DNA of 64,000 nt. Origin: Oryzobacter faecalis. Its GTDB lineage: Bacteria; Actinomycetota; Actinomycetes; Actinomycetales; Dermatophilaceae. The stretch lies in contig NZ_JBKOFW010000001.1 in the NCBI RefSeq assembly GCF_046764005.1, positions 186,001 through 250,000 of the forward strand. The letters run 5' to 3'. Of the stretch, positions 22,989-30,862 are shown piece by piece. Below the pieces are notes generated by a model that worked only from the letters and a program-made list of their open reading frames with translations, made no database searches and was not told the origin of the DNA. The stretch's first letter is position 1. Each line of letters begins with the position of its first letter. Made by a program: the position numbers and the translations under genes.

Positions 22989-25061
22989 ATGGGCAGGGTC
23001 GCGGAACTGGTCACGCGGCGGTGGGTGGCGGGGATCCTCGCCCTCGCCGCGCTCCTCGGGGCGGGGGCCGCCATCGGTCTCGTCGGCCAGGCCGAGCGGC
23101 CGGACACCTCGACGGCGCAGCTGCCGGTCGGGTCCGACAGCCGGGCTGCGGCCGAGCTGCGCTCCGAGCTCCCCGAGGCCGAGGGCTCCGCCGCCGTCGT
23201 GCTGTTCAGCCGCCAGGACGGCCCGCTCACCGACGCCGACCTCGGGGTCGTCACCGAGCGGGCCCGCGCGGTCCCCGGGGCGACGGGCGCCCCGCCGCAG
23301 GTCGCGGAGGACGGTACGGCCGCCACGGTCGTCGTCCCCGTGCAGGCGCCGGACGCCACCGCCACCGCGGTCGCCGTCACCGCGATCCGCGAGGCGGTGC
23401 GCGCCGACCTCCCCGACGGGCTCAGCGCCCAGGTCACCGGCCCCGCCGCCGTCCAGGCCGACCTCGCCGCGGTCTTCGACGGCGCCAACACCCGCCTGCT
23501 CGCAGCCACGGCCTCCGTCGTCGCGATCCTGCTCGTCATCACCTACCGCAGCCCGCTCCTGTGGCTCGTGCCCCTGGGCGTCGTCGGGGTCGCCGACCAG
23601 CTGGCGGCCGTCCTCGCGACGCACACGCTCGCGGCGGTCGACGTCGTGTGGGACGAGTCGACGATCGGCATCCTCTCGGTGCTCGTCTTCGGCGCCGGCA
23701 CCGACTACGCCCTCCTCCTCATCTCGCGGTACCGCGACGAGCTGCGCACGACCGAGGACCGCCGGGCCGCGATGGCCCACGCGCTCCGCCGCACCACCGA
23801 GGCCGTCCTGTCGAGCGCCTCGACCGTCGTCCTCGGCCTGCTCACCCTGCTGCTCTCGGCCTTCCCGGCGACCCGCGGGCTGGGGCTCGCGTGCGCCGTC
23901 GGCGTCGTCGTCGCCGCCGTCTTCGCCCTCGTCGTCCTCCCCGCCGCGCTCGTCGTCTTCGGCCGCTGGGTCTTCTGGCCGAAGGTCCCGCGCGTCGGCC
24001 AGGCCGCGCTCGCCGACTCGCGCTCCCTCTGGCGGCGCGTCGGCGACCTCGTCTCCCGCCGCCCGGGGGCGTTCGTCGTCGTCACCGTGCTCGCCCTCGG
24101 CCTCGCGGCGGCCGGGACCTCGCTGATCCGCACCGGGCTCGAGGGGCCGGACCAGTTCCTCGAGAAGCCCGAGGCCATCGCGGCGGGGGAGCGCCTGGCC
24201 CGGTCCTTCCCCGCGGGCAGCGCGGACCCGACCGTCGTCGTGACCCGGGGCGACGCTGCCGAGGTCGCGGCCACCATCGGCGCCGTCGACGGCGTCTCCT
24301 CGGTGCGGCCGACGGTCAGCGGCAACGGGGTGTCCGAGCTCGCCGTCGTCCTCGATGCCGACCCGGGGTCCACGGGGGCGGAGGACGCCGTCGCGGCCCT
24401 CCGCGAGGCCCTCGCGACGACCCCGGCGACGCACGTCGGCGGCACGGAGGCCGAGGCGCTCGACGCGTCCGCCGCCGCCGCCCGGGACCGGCTGCTCGTC
24501 CTCCCCGTCATCCTCGGGCTCGTGCTCGTGGCGCTCGCCGGCCTGCTGCGATCGGTCGTCGCGCCGATCGTGCTCGTCGCGACCGTGGTCGCCACGTATG
24601 CCGCGAGCCTGGGTATCTCGTGGGTGCTGTTCACCCAGGTCCTCGGCTTCGACCGGCTCGACGACGGCGTCCCGCTGCTCGCCTTCGTCTTCCTCGTGGC
24701 GCTCGGGGTCGACTACAACATCTTCCTCGTGACCCGGGCGTCGGAGGAGGCCCGGCGCCACGGAACCCGGGCGGGCATGCTCCGTGCGCTGTCGGCGACC
24801 GGCGGGGTCATCACGAGCGCGGGAGTCCTCCTCGCGGCCGTGTTCGCCGTGCTCGGGGTGCTGCCGCTCGTCGTCCTCGCCCAGCTCGGCGTCGTCATCT
24901 GCGTCGGCGTCCTGCTCGACACCCTCGTCGTGCGAACCCTCCTCGTGCCCGCGATCGCGCTCATCCTCGGCGACCGGTTCTGGTGGCCGCGGCGCTTCGC
25001 GGCGGCCGGCGAGGAGGTCGCGGCGCCGCGGCCGGTCGTGGCGGCCACGCCCTCCGGCTGA
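22989..25061 (+). CDS. MMPL/RND-type transporter
   Basis: 690-residue inner-membrane exporter with the MmpL layout. A first helix (residues about 12-32) precedes an extracytoplasmic domain, five helices follow (about 170-340, including 'VFGAGTDYALLLISRYRDEL' with the proton-relay Asp-Tyr pair), then a single helix, a second outside domain, and five more helices with the repeat 'LVALGVDYNIFLVTRASEEA'. Substrates of MMPL proteins are lipids, siderophores or drugs; the MarR partner suggests drug or toxic-lipid efflux. ATG with GGAGG 8 bases upstream. Confidence 0.9.
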   Translation: MGRVAELVTRRWVAGILALAALLGAGAAIGLVGQAERPDTSTAQLPVGSDSRAAAELRSELPEAEGSAAVVLFSRQDGPLTDADLGVVTERARAVPGATGAPPQVAEDGTAATVVVPVQAPDATATAVAVTAIREAVRADLPDGLSAQVTGPAAVQADLAAVFDGANTRLLAATASVVAILLVITYRSPLLWLVPLGVVGVADQLAAVLATHTLAAVDVVWDESTIGILSVLVFGAGTDYALLLISRYRDELRTTEDRRAAMAHALRRTTEAVLSSASTVVLGLLTLLLSAFPATRGLGLACAVGVVVAAVFALVVLPAALVVFGRWVFWPKVPRVGQAALADSRSLWRRVGDLVSRRPGAFVVVTVLALGLAAAGTSLIRTGLEGPDQFLEKPEAIAAGERLARSFPAGSADPTVVVTRGDAAEVAATIGAVDGVSSVRPTVSGNGVSELAVVLDADPGSTGAEDAVAALREALATTPATHVGGTEAEALDASAAAARDRLLVLPVILGLVLVALAGLLRSVVAPIVLVATVVATYAASLGISWVLFTQVLGFDRLDDGVPLLAFVFLVALGVDYNIFLVTRASEEARRHGTRAGMLRALSATGGVITSAGVLLAAVFAVLGVLPLVVLAQLGVVICVGVLLDTLVVRTLLVPAIALILGDRFWWPRRFAAAGEEVAAPRPVVAATPSG

Positions 25062-25078
25062 CCGCCGCGGCCACCGGG

Positions 25079-25086
25079 CATACTGG
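25079..25086 (+). promoter_or_regulatory. leaderless -10-like element CATACTGG
   Basis: CATACT followed by GG, 5-7 bases before the ATG at 25092. It resembles the TAGRCTGG elements of other genes in the window and starts the 25.1-27.0 kb operon. Confidence 0.4.
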
Positions 25087-25091
25087 CGGCC

Positions 25092-25769
25092 ATGGGGGGA
25101 CGGGGCCACGACGTGCTGCGCGCCGCGCGCGGCTGGGCGACGGGTCGGTCGTACCGCGAGTACGGCGTCGGGCTCGGGCTGGCCGTCCTCCTCGTGAGCG
25201 GGGCCTTCGGCGGGCTGGAGGAGCAGCGGGTCGCCGCGCCGCCCTCCGTGCCGACGGGTCGGGAAGTCGCCGTCGAGCCGTTCCGGGTCACCGTCGAGCG
25301 GGTCCGGGCGGGCACCGACCTCGGCGTCGACTCCATCCCCGCGCCGGAGGGCCGGTACCTCCTCGTCAGCCTCAGGGTCGGGGTCGGGGACGTGAGCACC
25401 TCGGTGCCGTGGCAGACCCTGCGCGACCTCGTCCGCCTCGAGGGCGCGCAGGGTCTCGTCGGCCCGTTCCACACCGAGGGCGACCCGGTGCCGGCACGTC
25501 CCGAGGAGGTCGTCCCCACCCACATGGTGTCCTCGGACGACGCCGAGGGGCTGGGTGACATCGCCCCGGGCCTGCAGTACCCGGCGGTCTTCCTCTTCCA
25601 GCAGGTCGGGTCCGCCGCGCTCCCCGAGGAGGTCACCGTCGTCCTCTCGCGGCACACGTGGCGCAAGAGCAACAACGACCAGCGGCTCGGCTGGTTCGAC
25701 CCGGAGGTCGCGGTGCGGGTCACCGTGCCGGTCACCGAGTTCGCCCCCGCGCCGGAGCCGACCCCGTGA
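25092..25769 (+). CDS. membrane-anchored exported protein, unknown function (operon gene 1)
   Basis: 225 residues. One hydrophobic helix at about 25-43 ('YGVGLGLAVLLVSGAFGGL') follows a basic N terminus, giving an N-in, C-out anchor. The outside part (about 55-220) is strand-rich with 'PEGRYLLVSLRVGVGD' and 'EEVTVVLSRHTWRKSNN', which recalls DUF4352-like beta-sandwich domains, although I cannot assign it firmly. The stop overlaps the next GTG (GTGA). It shares this architecture with the two genes that follow, so the three probably work together on the cell surface. Confidence 0.6.
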   Translation: MGGRGHDVLRAARGWATGRSYREYGVGLGLAVLLVSGAFGGLEEQRVAAPPSVPTGREVAVEPFRVTVERVRAGTDLGVDSIPAPEGRYLLVSLRVGVGDVSTSVPWQTLRDLVRLEGAQGLVGPFHTEGDPVPARPEEVVPTHMVSSDDAEGLGDIAPGLQYPAVFLFQQVGSAALPEEVTVVLSRHTWRKSNNDQRLGWFDPEVAVRVTVPVTEFAPAPEPTP

Positions 25770-26392
25770 GCCCGGTTCACGTTCCCCGGCCGTCGCGCCG
25801 GGGGTTGCTCACGGTCGCGCTCGTCGTCGCGGCGCTCGCCGCCGGGCGCTCCGTGGAGGCGCTGACGGCCGACGACGACGGCGTCTTCGGGCGGACCTTC
25901 CTGCGTCCGGTCGCGGTGGGGGAGACCGTCGAGCTCAGGTACGCGACCCTGACCCCGGAGTCCGTCGACGGCGCGCCGCTGCTCGACCGCGGGGCCTCCG
26001 CGCCGATGCAGTCGCCCGGGCTGTGGGTCGTCACCCGGCTCACCGTGACGCCCACGCTGGACGCCGAGACCCTGCGCCACGCGACGTTCGTGGATGGTCG
26101 TGGCCGCGAGCTGACCCTCGGCAGTCGCAACGAGCTCAGCTGTGCCGCAGCGGTTCCCGGCGTCGCGACCCCGTGCGTCGTGGCCTTCGAGGTCGCCACC
26201 GACGCCGCCGCGGGGTCGCACCTGCGGCTGGCCCGCTCGCCCCGCGAGGTCCGCGGCGACGACATGGCCGACGTCGACCTCGGCATCGGCGCCGACGACG
26301 TCCGCCGCTGGGCCACCCGCACCGACCGGGTCGACGGCGCCGCACCACCGGGTATCGACCCGGAGACCGGTGTGCGGGAGGAGGGCTCGTGA
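25766..26392 (+). CDS. exported/anchored beta-rich protein, unknown function (operon gene 2)
   Basis: 208 residues with a basic N terminus ('PRPSRRG') and a hydrophobic segment at 11-27, a signal anchor or Sec signal. The outside region contains 'VGETVELRYATLTPES', 'LWVVTRLTVTPTLD' and a pair of cysteines in 'LSCAAAVPGVATPC' that could form a disulfide. The pattern of conserved strands again suggests a DUF4352-like sandwich. GTG start overlapping the previous stop; its own stop overlaps the next ATG (TGATG). Confidence 0.55.
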   Translation: MSPVHVPRPSRRGLLTVALVVAALAAGRSVEALTADDDGVFGRTFLRPVAVGETVELRYATLTPESVDGAPLLDRGASAPMQSPGLWVVTRLTVTPTLDAETLRHATFVDGRGRELTLGSRNELSCAAAVPGVATPCVVAFEVATDAAAGSHLRLARSPREVRGDDMADVDLGIGADDVRRWATRTDRVDGAAPPGIDPETGVREEGS

Positions 26393-27006
26393 TGACGTTC
26401 ATCCGGTCCCAGAGCCGCGCCCTGCTCGCGCTGCCGCTCCTCCTGGCCCTCGCCGTCGCCGCGAGCGGCCAGCGGGTCGTCGACCTCTGGTGGCCGTACA
26501 CGATGCACGCCGAGGTCGCCCTCGACGCCGGTGGCACCGCGCACTTCGAGACGACCGTCGAGACCCAGAGCAACGGGCGGGTCCCGTTGCGCCTCTCGGT
26601 GCGCCATGTCTCCACCGAGCCCGTGCAGACGGTGCGGCTCTCCGGCGACGAGGAGGTCCCGGTGCCGGCGGGGTTCGACGCGTGGCGGGTGCGGGTCCAC
26701 GTCGAGGCCGACCCCGCCGCGATCCTCGGCGCGTGCCAGGTCCTCCTCCGCGACACCGAGGGTCGTGAGTACGCCGCCGGCACCAGGCCCCTCGAGGGCG
26801 GCGCGCTCGACCTCGCGTCGTGCCAGCCCCCCGACGCGGAGAACCCGAGCGGGCTCGACATGGACGCCGACCGGACGTCGAACCGTCCTCCGGCCTACGA
26901 CCGCGACGCGGTCTTCCTCCTGCCCGAGGGCGCCGTGCCGGTGGAGGTCCGGGTCAGCCCGGACCTCCACCTCTACGGCGCCTGGCCGCTGCCGGCGGCC
27001 GACTGA
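26392..27006 (+). CDS. exported/anchored protein, unknown function (operon gene 3)
   Basis: 204 residues. Hydrophobic signal-like segment at about 8-24 ('SRALLALPLLLALAVAASG'), then 'WWPYTMHAEVALDAGGTAHFE' and further strands. Two cysteines ('ILGACQVLL' and 'LASCQPPD') may pair outside the cell. An acidic 'DMDADRTSNRPPAYDRD' loop precedes the last strands. ATG overlapping the previous stop, with GGAGGAGGG 7 bases before it; a GTG at 26389 is also possible. No family recognised. The 3' end overlaps a small convergent gene. Confidence 0.55.
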   Translation: MTFIRSQSRALLALPLLLALAVAASGQRVVDLWWPYTMHAEVALDAGGTAHFETTVETQSNGRVPLRLSVRHVSTEPVQTVRLSGDEEVPVPAGFDAWRVRVHVEADPAAILGACQVLLRDTEGREYAAGTRPLEGGALDLASCQPPDAENPSGLDMDADRTSNRPPAYDRDAVFLLPEGAVPVEVRVSPDLHLYGAWPLPAAD

Positions 27007-27161
27007 CCCCGCCGCTCCGTCGGACCGGCCCCCGGGGACCCCGGTCCCACGCCGACCGACGACGCGTCCTCGGGGACGAGCTGCTCGGAGGCCGTGAGGC
27101 CGGCGACGACCCGGCCGAGCGCCGCCGCGAGGAGGCACACGACGACGACGGTGCGGGTCAC
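26973..27161 (-). CDS. candidate 62-residue single-helix membrane peptide coupled to the upstream membrane protein
   Basis: The GTG overlaps the stop of the gene at 27158 (GTGA), the same coupling used elsewhere in this window. The product starts with a hydrophobic helix 'TRTVVVVCLLAAALGRVVAGL' and continues as a Pro/Gly/Ser-rich tail. Its last 34 bases overlap the 3' end of the opposite-strand gene. Without homologues to compare, it could be a chance frame in GC-rich DNA. Confidence 0.35.
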   Translation of the reverse strand: MTRTVVVVCLLAAALGRVVAGLTASEQLVPEDASSVGVGPGSPGAGPTERRGQSAAGSGQAP

Positions 27162-28303
27162 CCACCGAGGATCGACAGGATCGGCGAGAAGGCGACGACG
27201 GTCTCGCCGTCCCGCGGCCCGAGGAGGGCGCGCACGCCCTCGTCGACGAGCGTGCCGGCCTCGTCGGCGAGGAGGAAGGCGACGCAGAAGAAGAGCATCG
27301 GCACCAGACCGGCGACGGCGAGGAGGCGCACCCCGCGCACGAGCGCGCCGAAGCGGTCGGCGACGCTCGCGGTGGCCTCGCCGACGCCGCGCCGGACCCA
27401 GCCGGGCAGTCGCTCCCGGACCGGGTGGCGCCGCTCGGGACCGGCCGGGGCGGCAAGGTCCTTGCCGAAGACGACGGCACCGACGGTCAGCCACGCGATG
27501 GGCAGGACGATCGTCTGGTCGGCGTTCGCGACGACCTCGCCGAGGAAGGCCCCGGCGGAGCGGACCGGCTCGGTCAGCGGACCGAGGCGGTCGGTGAGCC
27601 CGGCCCACTGCTCGAGCGCCCACACGCTGAGCCGCCGGTCGGCCACCCAGTCGCGGACCTCGCCCTTGTAGCCGGCGACCTGCCGGGCGAGGAGGAACAG
27701 CCACAGCACCTCGACGTAGGCCGCGAGCATCCCCCACGACAGGTGCCGGGCCGGGAGCCCGAACCGGTCGAGGGCGGTCCGCAGGACGAAGGCCACCGCG
27801 ACGAGCGCGAAGAGGGCGCCCCCGGTGACCAGCGCACCGCGATCGAGGTTGCGGTCGGGGTTCCAGAAGTCGGCGGTGATGAACTCCGTGGTGACCGCCG
27901 CGTTGACGAAGGTGCGCAGGTCCTCGGCGAGCCGGTCCTGGGCGACGTAGAGCGTGAGGAACGGGATGAGGGTGCTCGCGAGGAGGGCGAGTCGCCCGCG
28001 AAGCCGTTCGCCCGGGACGTCGGTGACGAGCGGCGCGAGGGTCGGCTCGTGGCGCCCGGCGTGCCGCAGCATGAGGACGAGCGCGACGAGCGAGCTGATC
28101 GGCACGAGGGGCAGGAGGATGGCGGTCGCCAGGCCGTGGTGGTCGCTCAGCCAGACGCAGAACCACAGGAAGCCCTGGTGGCCGACGATCCCGAGCAGGG
28201 CGATCGCGGCGAGGGTCGGCCACTGCCGCGCGAGCAGCCGTGCCGCGTCGCGCAGCACGACGAGCGCCGACGACGCCATCGCCCCCAGGGTCCCCACGGG
28301 CAC
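27158..28303 (-). CDS. polytopic membrane protein of unknown function
   Basis: 381 residues with about seven to eight hydrophobic segments (for example 'LLGIVGHQGFLWFCVWLSDHHG', 'ALFALVAVAFVLRTALDRFGLP', 'IVLPIAWLTVGAVVFGKDL', 'LLAVAGLVPMLFFCVAFLL'). I recognise no domain. The GTG at 28303 has a TACGAT -10 hexamer 7 bases before it and no Shine-Dalgarno; in-frame starts at 28297 and 28279 are alternatives. It is divergent from ilvD (90-base gap) and followed by the possible small coupled peptide. Confidence 0.65.
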   Translation of the reverse strand: MPVGTLGAMASSALVVLRDAARLLARQWPTLAAIALLGIVGHQGFLWFCVWLSDHHGLATAILLPLVPISSLVALVLMLRHAGRHEPTLAPLVTDVPGERLRGRLALLASTLIPFLTLYVAQDRLAEDLRTFVNAAVTTEFITADFWNPDRNLDRGALVTGGALFALVAVAFVLRTALDRFGLPARHLSWGMLAAYVEVLWLFLLARQVAGYKGEVRDWVADRRLSVWALEQWAGLTDRLGPLTEPVRSAGAFLGEVVANADQTIVLPIAWLTVGAVVFGKDLAAPAGPERRHPVRERLPGWVRRGVGEATASVADRFGALVRGVRLLAVAGLVPMLFFCVAFLLADEAGTLVDEGVRALLGPRDGETVVAFSPILSILGG

Positions 28304-28381
28304 CGATCGTAGGGCCTGCCACGCGGACGGGACCGCAGGGTCAGCCCCCGGAACGTCGGGACGGGCCGCGAGCCCCGAACC

Positions 28382-28389
28382 TAGGATGG
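28382..28389 (+). promoter_or_regulatory. leaderless -10 element TAGGATGG before ilvD
   Basis: TAGGAT lies 6 bases before the ilvD ATG at 28394 with GG following; no Shine-Dalgarno. No leader ORF is seen here, unlike ilvB. Confidence 0.5.
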
Positions 28390-28393
28390 CGCC

Positions 28394-30094
28394 ATGACGA
28401 CGACCCCCGACATCAAGCCGCGCAGCCGCGACGTGACGGACGGCCTCGAGAAGGCCGCCGCGCGAGGGATGTTGCGAGCGGTGGGACTCGGGGACGACGA
28501 CTTCGCCAAGCCCCAGATCGGGGTGGCGAGCTCGTGGAACGAGATCACCCCGTGCAACCTCTCCCTCGACCGGCTCGCCAAGGCCGTCAAGGACGGGGTC
28601 CACGCGGGCGGCGGCTACCCGCTGGAGTTCGGCACCATCTCGGTGAGCGACGGCATCTCGATGGGGCACGAGGGGATGCACTTCTCGCTCGTCAGCCGCG
28701 AGATCATCGCCGACTCGGTCGAGACGGTGATGAACGCCGAGCGCCTCGACGGCTCGGTCCTCCTCGCCGGGTGCGACAAGTCGCTGCCGGGCATGCTGAT
28801 GGCGGCCGCGCGCCTGGACCTGTCGTCGGTCTTCCTCTACGCCGGCTCGATCCTGCCCGGCATCGCCAAGCTCTCCGACGGCACCGAGAGGACGGTGACG
28901 ATCATCGACGCCTTCGAGGCCGTGGGCGCGTGCGCGCGAGGCCTCATGAGCCGCGAGGACGTCGACGCCATCGAGCGCGCGATCTGTCCGGGGGAGGGCG
29001 CGTGCGGGGGGATGTACACGGCCAACACGATGGCGTCGGTCGCCGAGGCGATCGGGATGTCGCTGCCCGGTTCGGCCGCGCCACCCGCCACCGACCGCCG
29101 CCGCGACGGCTTCGCCCGCAAGTCCGGCGAGGCCGTCGTCGAGCTCCTCCGGCGCGGCATCACGGCGCGGGACATCATGACCAAGGAGGCGTTCGAGAAC
29201 GCCATCGCCGTCGTCATGGCCTTCGGCGGCTCGACGAACGCGGTGCTGCACCTCCTGGCGATCGCGCACGAGGCCGACGTCGACCTCACCCTCGACGACT
29301 TCGTCCGGGTCGGCTCGGCGGTGCCGCACCTCGCCGACGTCAAGCCCTTCGGCCAGTACGTCATGACCGACGTCGACCGCGTCGGCGGCGTGCCCGTCGT
29401 CATGCGCGCGCTGCTCGATGCCGGTCTCCTGCACGGGGACACGCTCACCGTCACCGGCCGCACCATGGCCGAGAACCTCGCCGACATCCGCCCGCCGGAC
29501 GTCGACGGCAAGGTCGTCCGCGCGATGGCCGAACCGATCCACCGGACGGGCGGCATCACCATCCTCAAGGGGTCACTGGCCCCCGAGGGCGCGGTGGTCA
29601 AGTCGGCCGGGTTCGACTCCGACGTCTTCGAGGGCACGGCGCGCGTCTTCGACGGCGAGCGGGGGGCGATGGACGCCGTCGAGGACGGCTCGCTCAAGGC
29701 CGGCGACGTCGTCGTCATCCGGTACGAGGGGCCCAAGGGCGGGCCGGGGATGCGCGAGATGCTCGCCGTCACCGGGGCGATCAAGGGCGCGGGCCTCGGC
29801 AAGGACGTCCTGCTCCTCACCGACGGCCGGTTCTCCGGTGGCACGACCGGCCTGTGCGTCGGCCACGTCGCCCCCGAGGCCGTCGACGAGGGTCCGATCG
29901 CGTTCGTGCGCGACGGCGACCCCATCCGCCTCGATGTCGCCAGCGGCACCCTCGACCTGCTCGTCGACGAGGCCGAGCTGGCCTCCAGGCGTGCGGCCGG
30001 CGTCACCCACCCGGAGCCGAAGTACACGCGTGGCGTCCTCGCGAAGTACCGCAAGCTCGTCCGCAGCGCGAGCACGGGGGCCGTGTGTGACTGA
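28394..30094 (+). CDS. ilvD: dihydroxy-acid dehydratase
   Basis: 566-residue Fe-S enzyme that dehydrates the dihydroxy acids of the valine and isoleucine pathways, the step after IlvC. Cluster ligands are visible: Cys in 'WNEITPCNLSL', Cys in 'LLAGCDKSLPGM' and Cys in 'GEGACGGMYTANTM'. The C-terminal 'DGRFSGGTTG' holds the catalytic serine. The order suggests a [2Fe-2S] member as in other actinobacteria. The last 8 bases overlap the start of the ABC ATPase gene, an unusual operon partner. Confidence 0.96.
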   Translation: MTTTPDIKPRSRDVTDGLEKAAARGMLRAVGLGDDDFAKPQIGVASSWNEITPCNLSLDRLAKAVKDGVHAGGGYPLEFGTISVSDGISMGHEGMHFSLVSREIIADSVETVMNAERLDGSVLLAGCDKSLPGMLMAAARLDLSSVFLYAGSILPGIAKLSDGTERTVTIIDAFEAVGACARGLMSREDVDAIERAICPGEGACGGMYTANTMASVAEAIGMSLPGSAAPPATDRRRDGFARKSGEAVVELLRRGITARDIMTKEAFENAIAVVMAFGGSTNAVLHLLAIAHEADVDLTLDDFVRVGSAVPHLADVKPFGQYVMTDVDRVGGVPVVMRALLDAGLLHGDTLTVTGRTMAENLADIRPPDVDGKVVRAMAEPIHRTGGITILKGSLAPEGAVVKSAGFDSDVFEGTARVFDGERGAMDAVEDGSLKAGDVVVIRYEGPKGGPGMREMLAVTGAIKGAGLGKDVLLLTDGRFSGGTTGLCVGHVAPEAVDEGPIAFVRDGDPIRLDVASGTLDLLVDEAELASRRAAGVTHPEPKYTRGVLAKYRKLVRSASTGAVCD

Positions 30095-30857
30095 GCCGGC
30101 ACCGGGGGGACCGGCACTCGAGCTCACCGGCCTGGTCAAGGAGTTCCGCGGCAGGCGGGTCGTCCACGGCCTCTCGCTCGTCGTGCCTCGCGGGTCGCTG
30201 TTCGGGCTCGTCGGGCCCAACGGCGCCGGCAAGACGACGACCCTGTCGATGGCCACCGGTCTGCTCCGCCCGGACGGCGGCTCGGCGCGCGTGCTCGGGG
30301 TCGACGTGTGGGCCGACCCCGCCGCGGCGAAGGCGGTGATGGGCGTGGCGCCGGACGGGATGCGGCTGTTCGAGCAGCTCTCCGGGCGCGAGCTGCTCCA
30401 CTACGTCGGGGCGCTGCGCCGGATGCCGCGCGAGGTCGTCGCCGAGCGGGCCACCGAGCTGCTCGGCGTCCTCGACCTCGCCGCCGACGCCAGCACGGTC
30501 GTCGCCGACTACTCGGCCGGCATGGTGAAGAAGGTGTCGCTCGCGGCGGCCCTCATCCACGCGCCGCGCCTGCTCGTCCTCGACGAGCCGTTCGAGGCCG
30601 TCGACCCCGTGTCCGGCCAGACGATCCGCACGATCCTGCGCCGCTACGTCGCCGGCGGCGGCACGGTCGTCATGTCCAGCCACGTCATGGAGCTCGTCGA
30701 GGGGCTGTGCGACCGCGTCGCCGTCATCGCCGGGGGCCGCGTGCTCGCCGAGGACACCGTCGCCGGGCTCACCGACGGCGGTTCGCTGCACGACCGCTTC
30801 CTCCAGCTCGTCGGCGCCCAGGACGCCGGCGGCGACGGCCTCGCCTGGCTGGGCTGA
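30087..30857 (+). CDS. ABC transporter ATP-binding protein
   Basis: 256-residue nucleotide-binding subunit. Walker A 'GPNGAGKTTT' (about 45-54), a Q-loop region 'MGVAPDGMRLFEQLSG' where the usual glutamine is replaced, signature 'DYSAGMVKKVSLAAALIH' (non-canonical SAGM for SGGQ), Walker B 'LLVLDEPFEAVDP' and the switch His in 'VVMSSHVMELVE'. It resembles ABC-2 type exporters. GTG start inside the end of ilvD. The permease gene follows after 5 bases. Confidence 0.88.
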   Translation: MTEPAPGGPALELTGLVKEFRGRRVVHGLSLVVPRGSLFGLVGPNGAGKTTTLSMATGLLRPDGGSARVLGVDVWADPAAAKAVMGVAPDGMRLFEQLSGRELLHYVGALRRMPREVVAERATELLGVLDLAADASTVVADYSAGMVKKVSLAAALIHAPRLLVLDEPFEAVDPVSGQTIRTILRRYVAGGGTVVMSSHVMELVEGLCDRVAVIAGGRVLAEDTVAGLTDGGSLHDRFLQLVGAQDAGGDGLAWLG

Positions 30858-30862
30858 CACCC

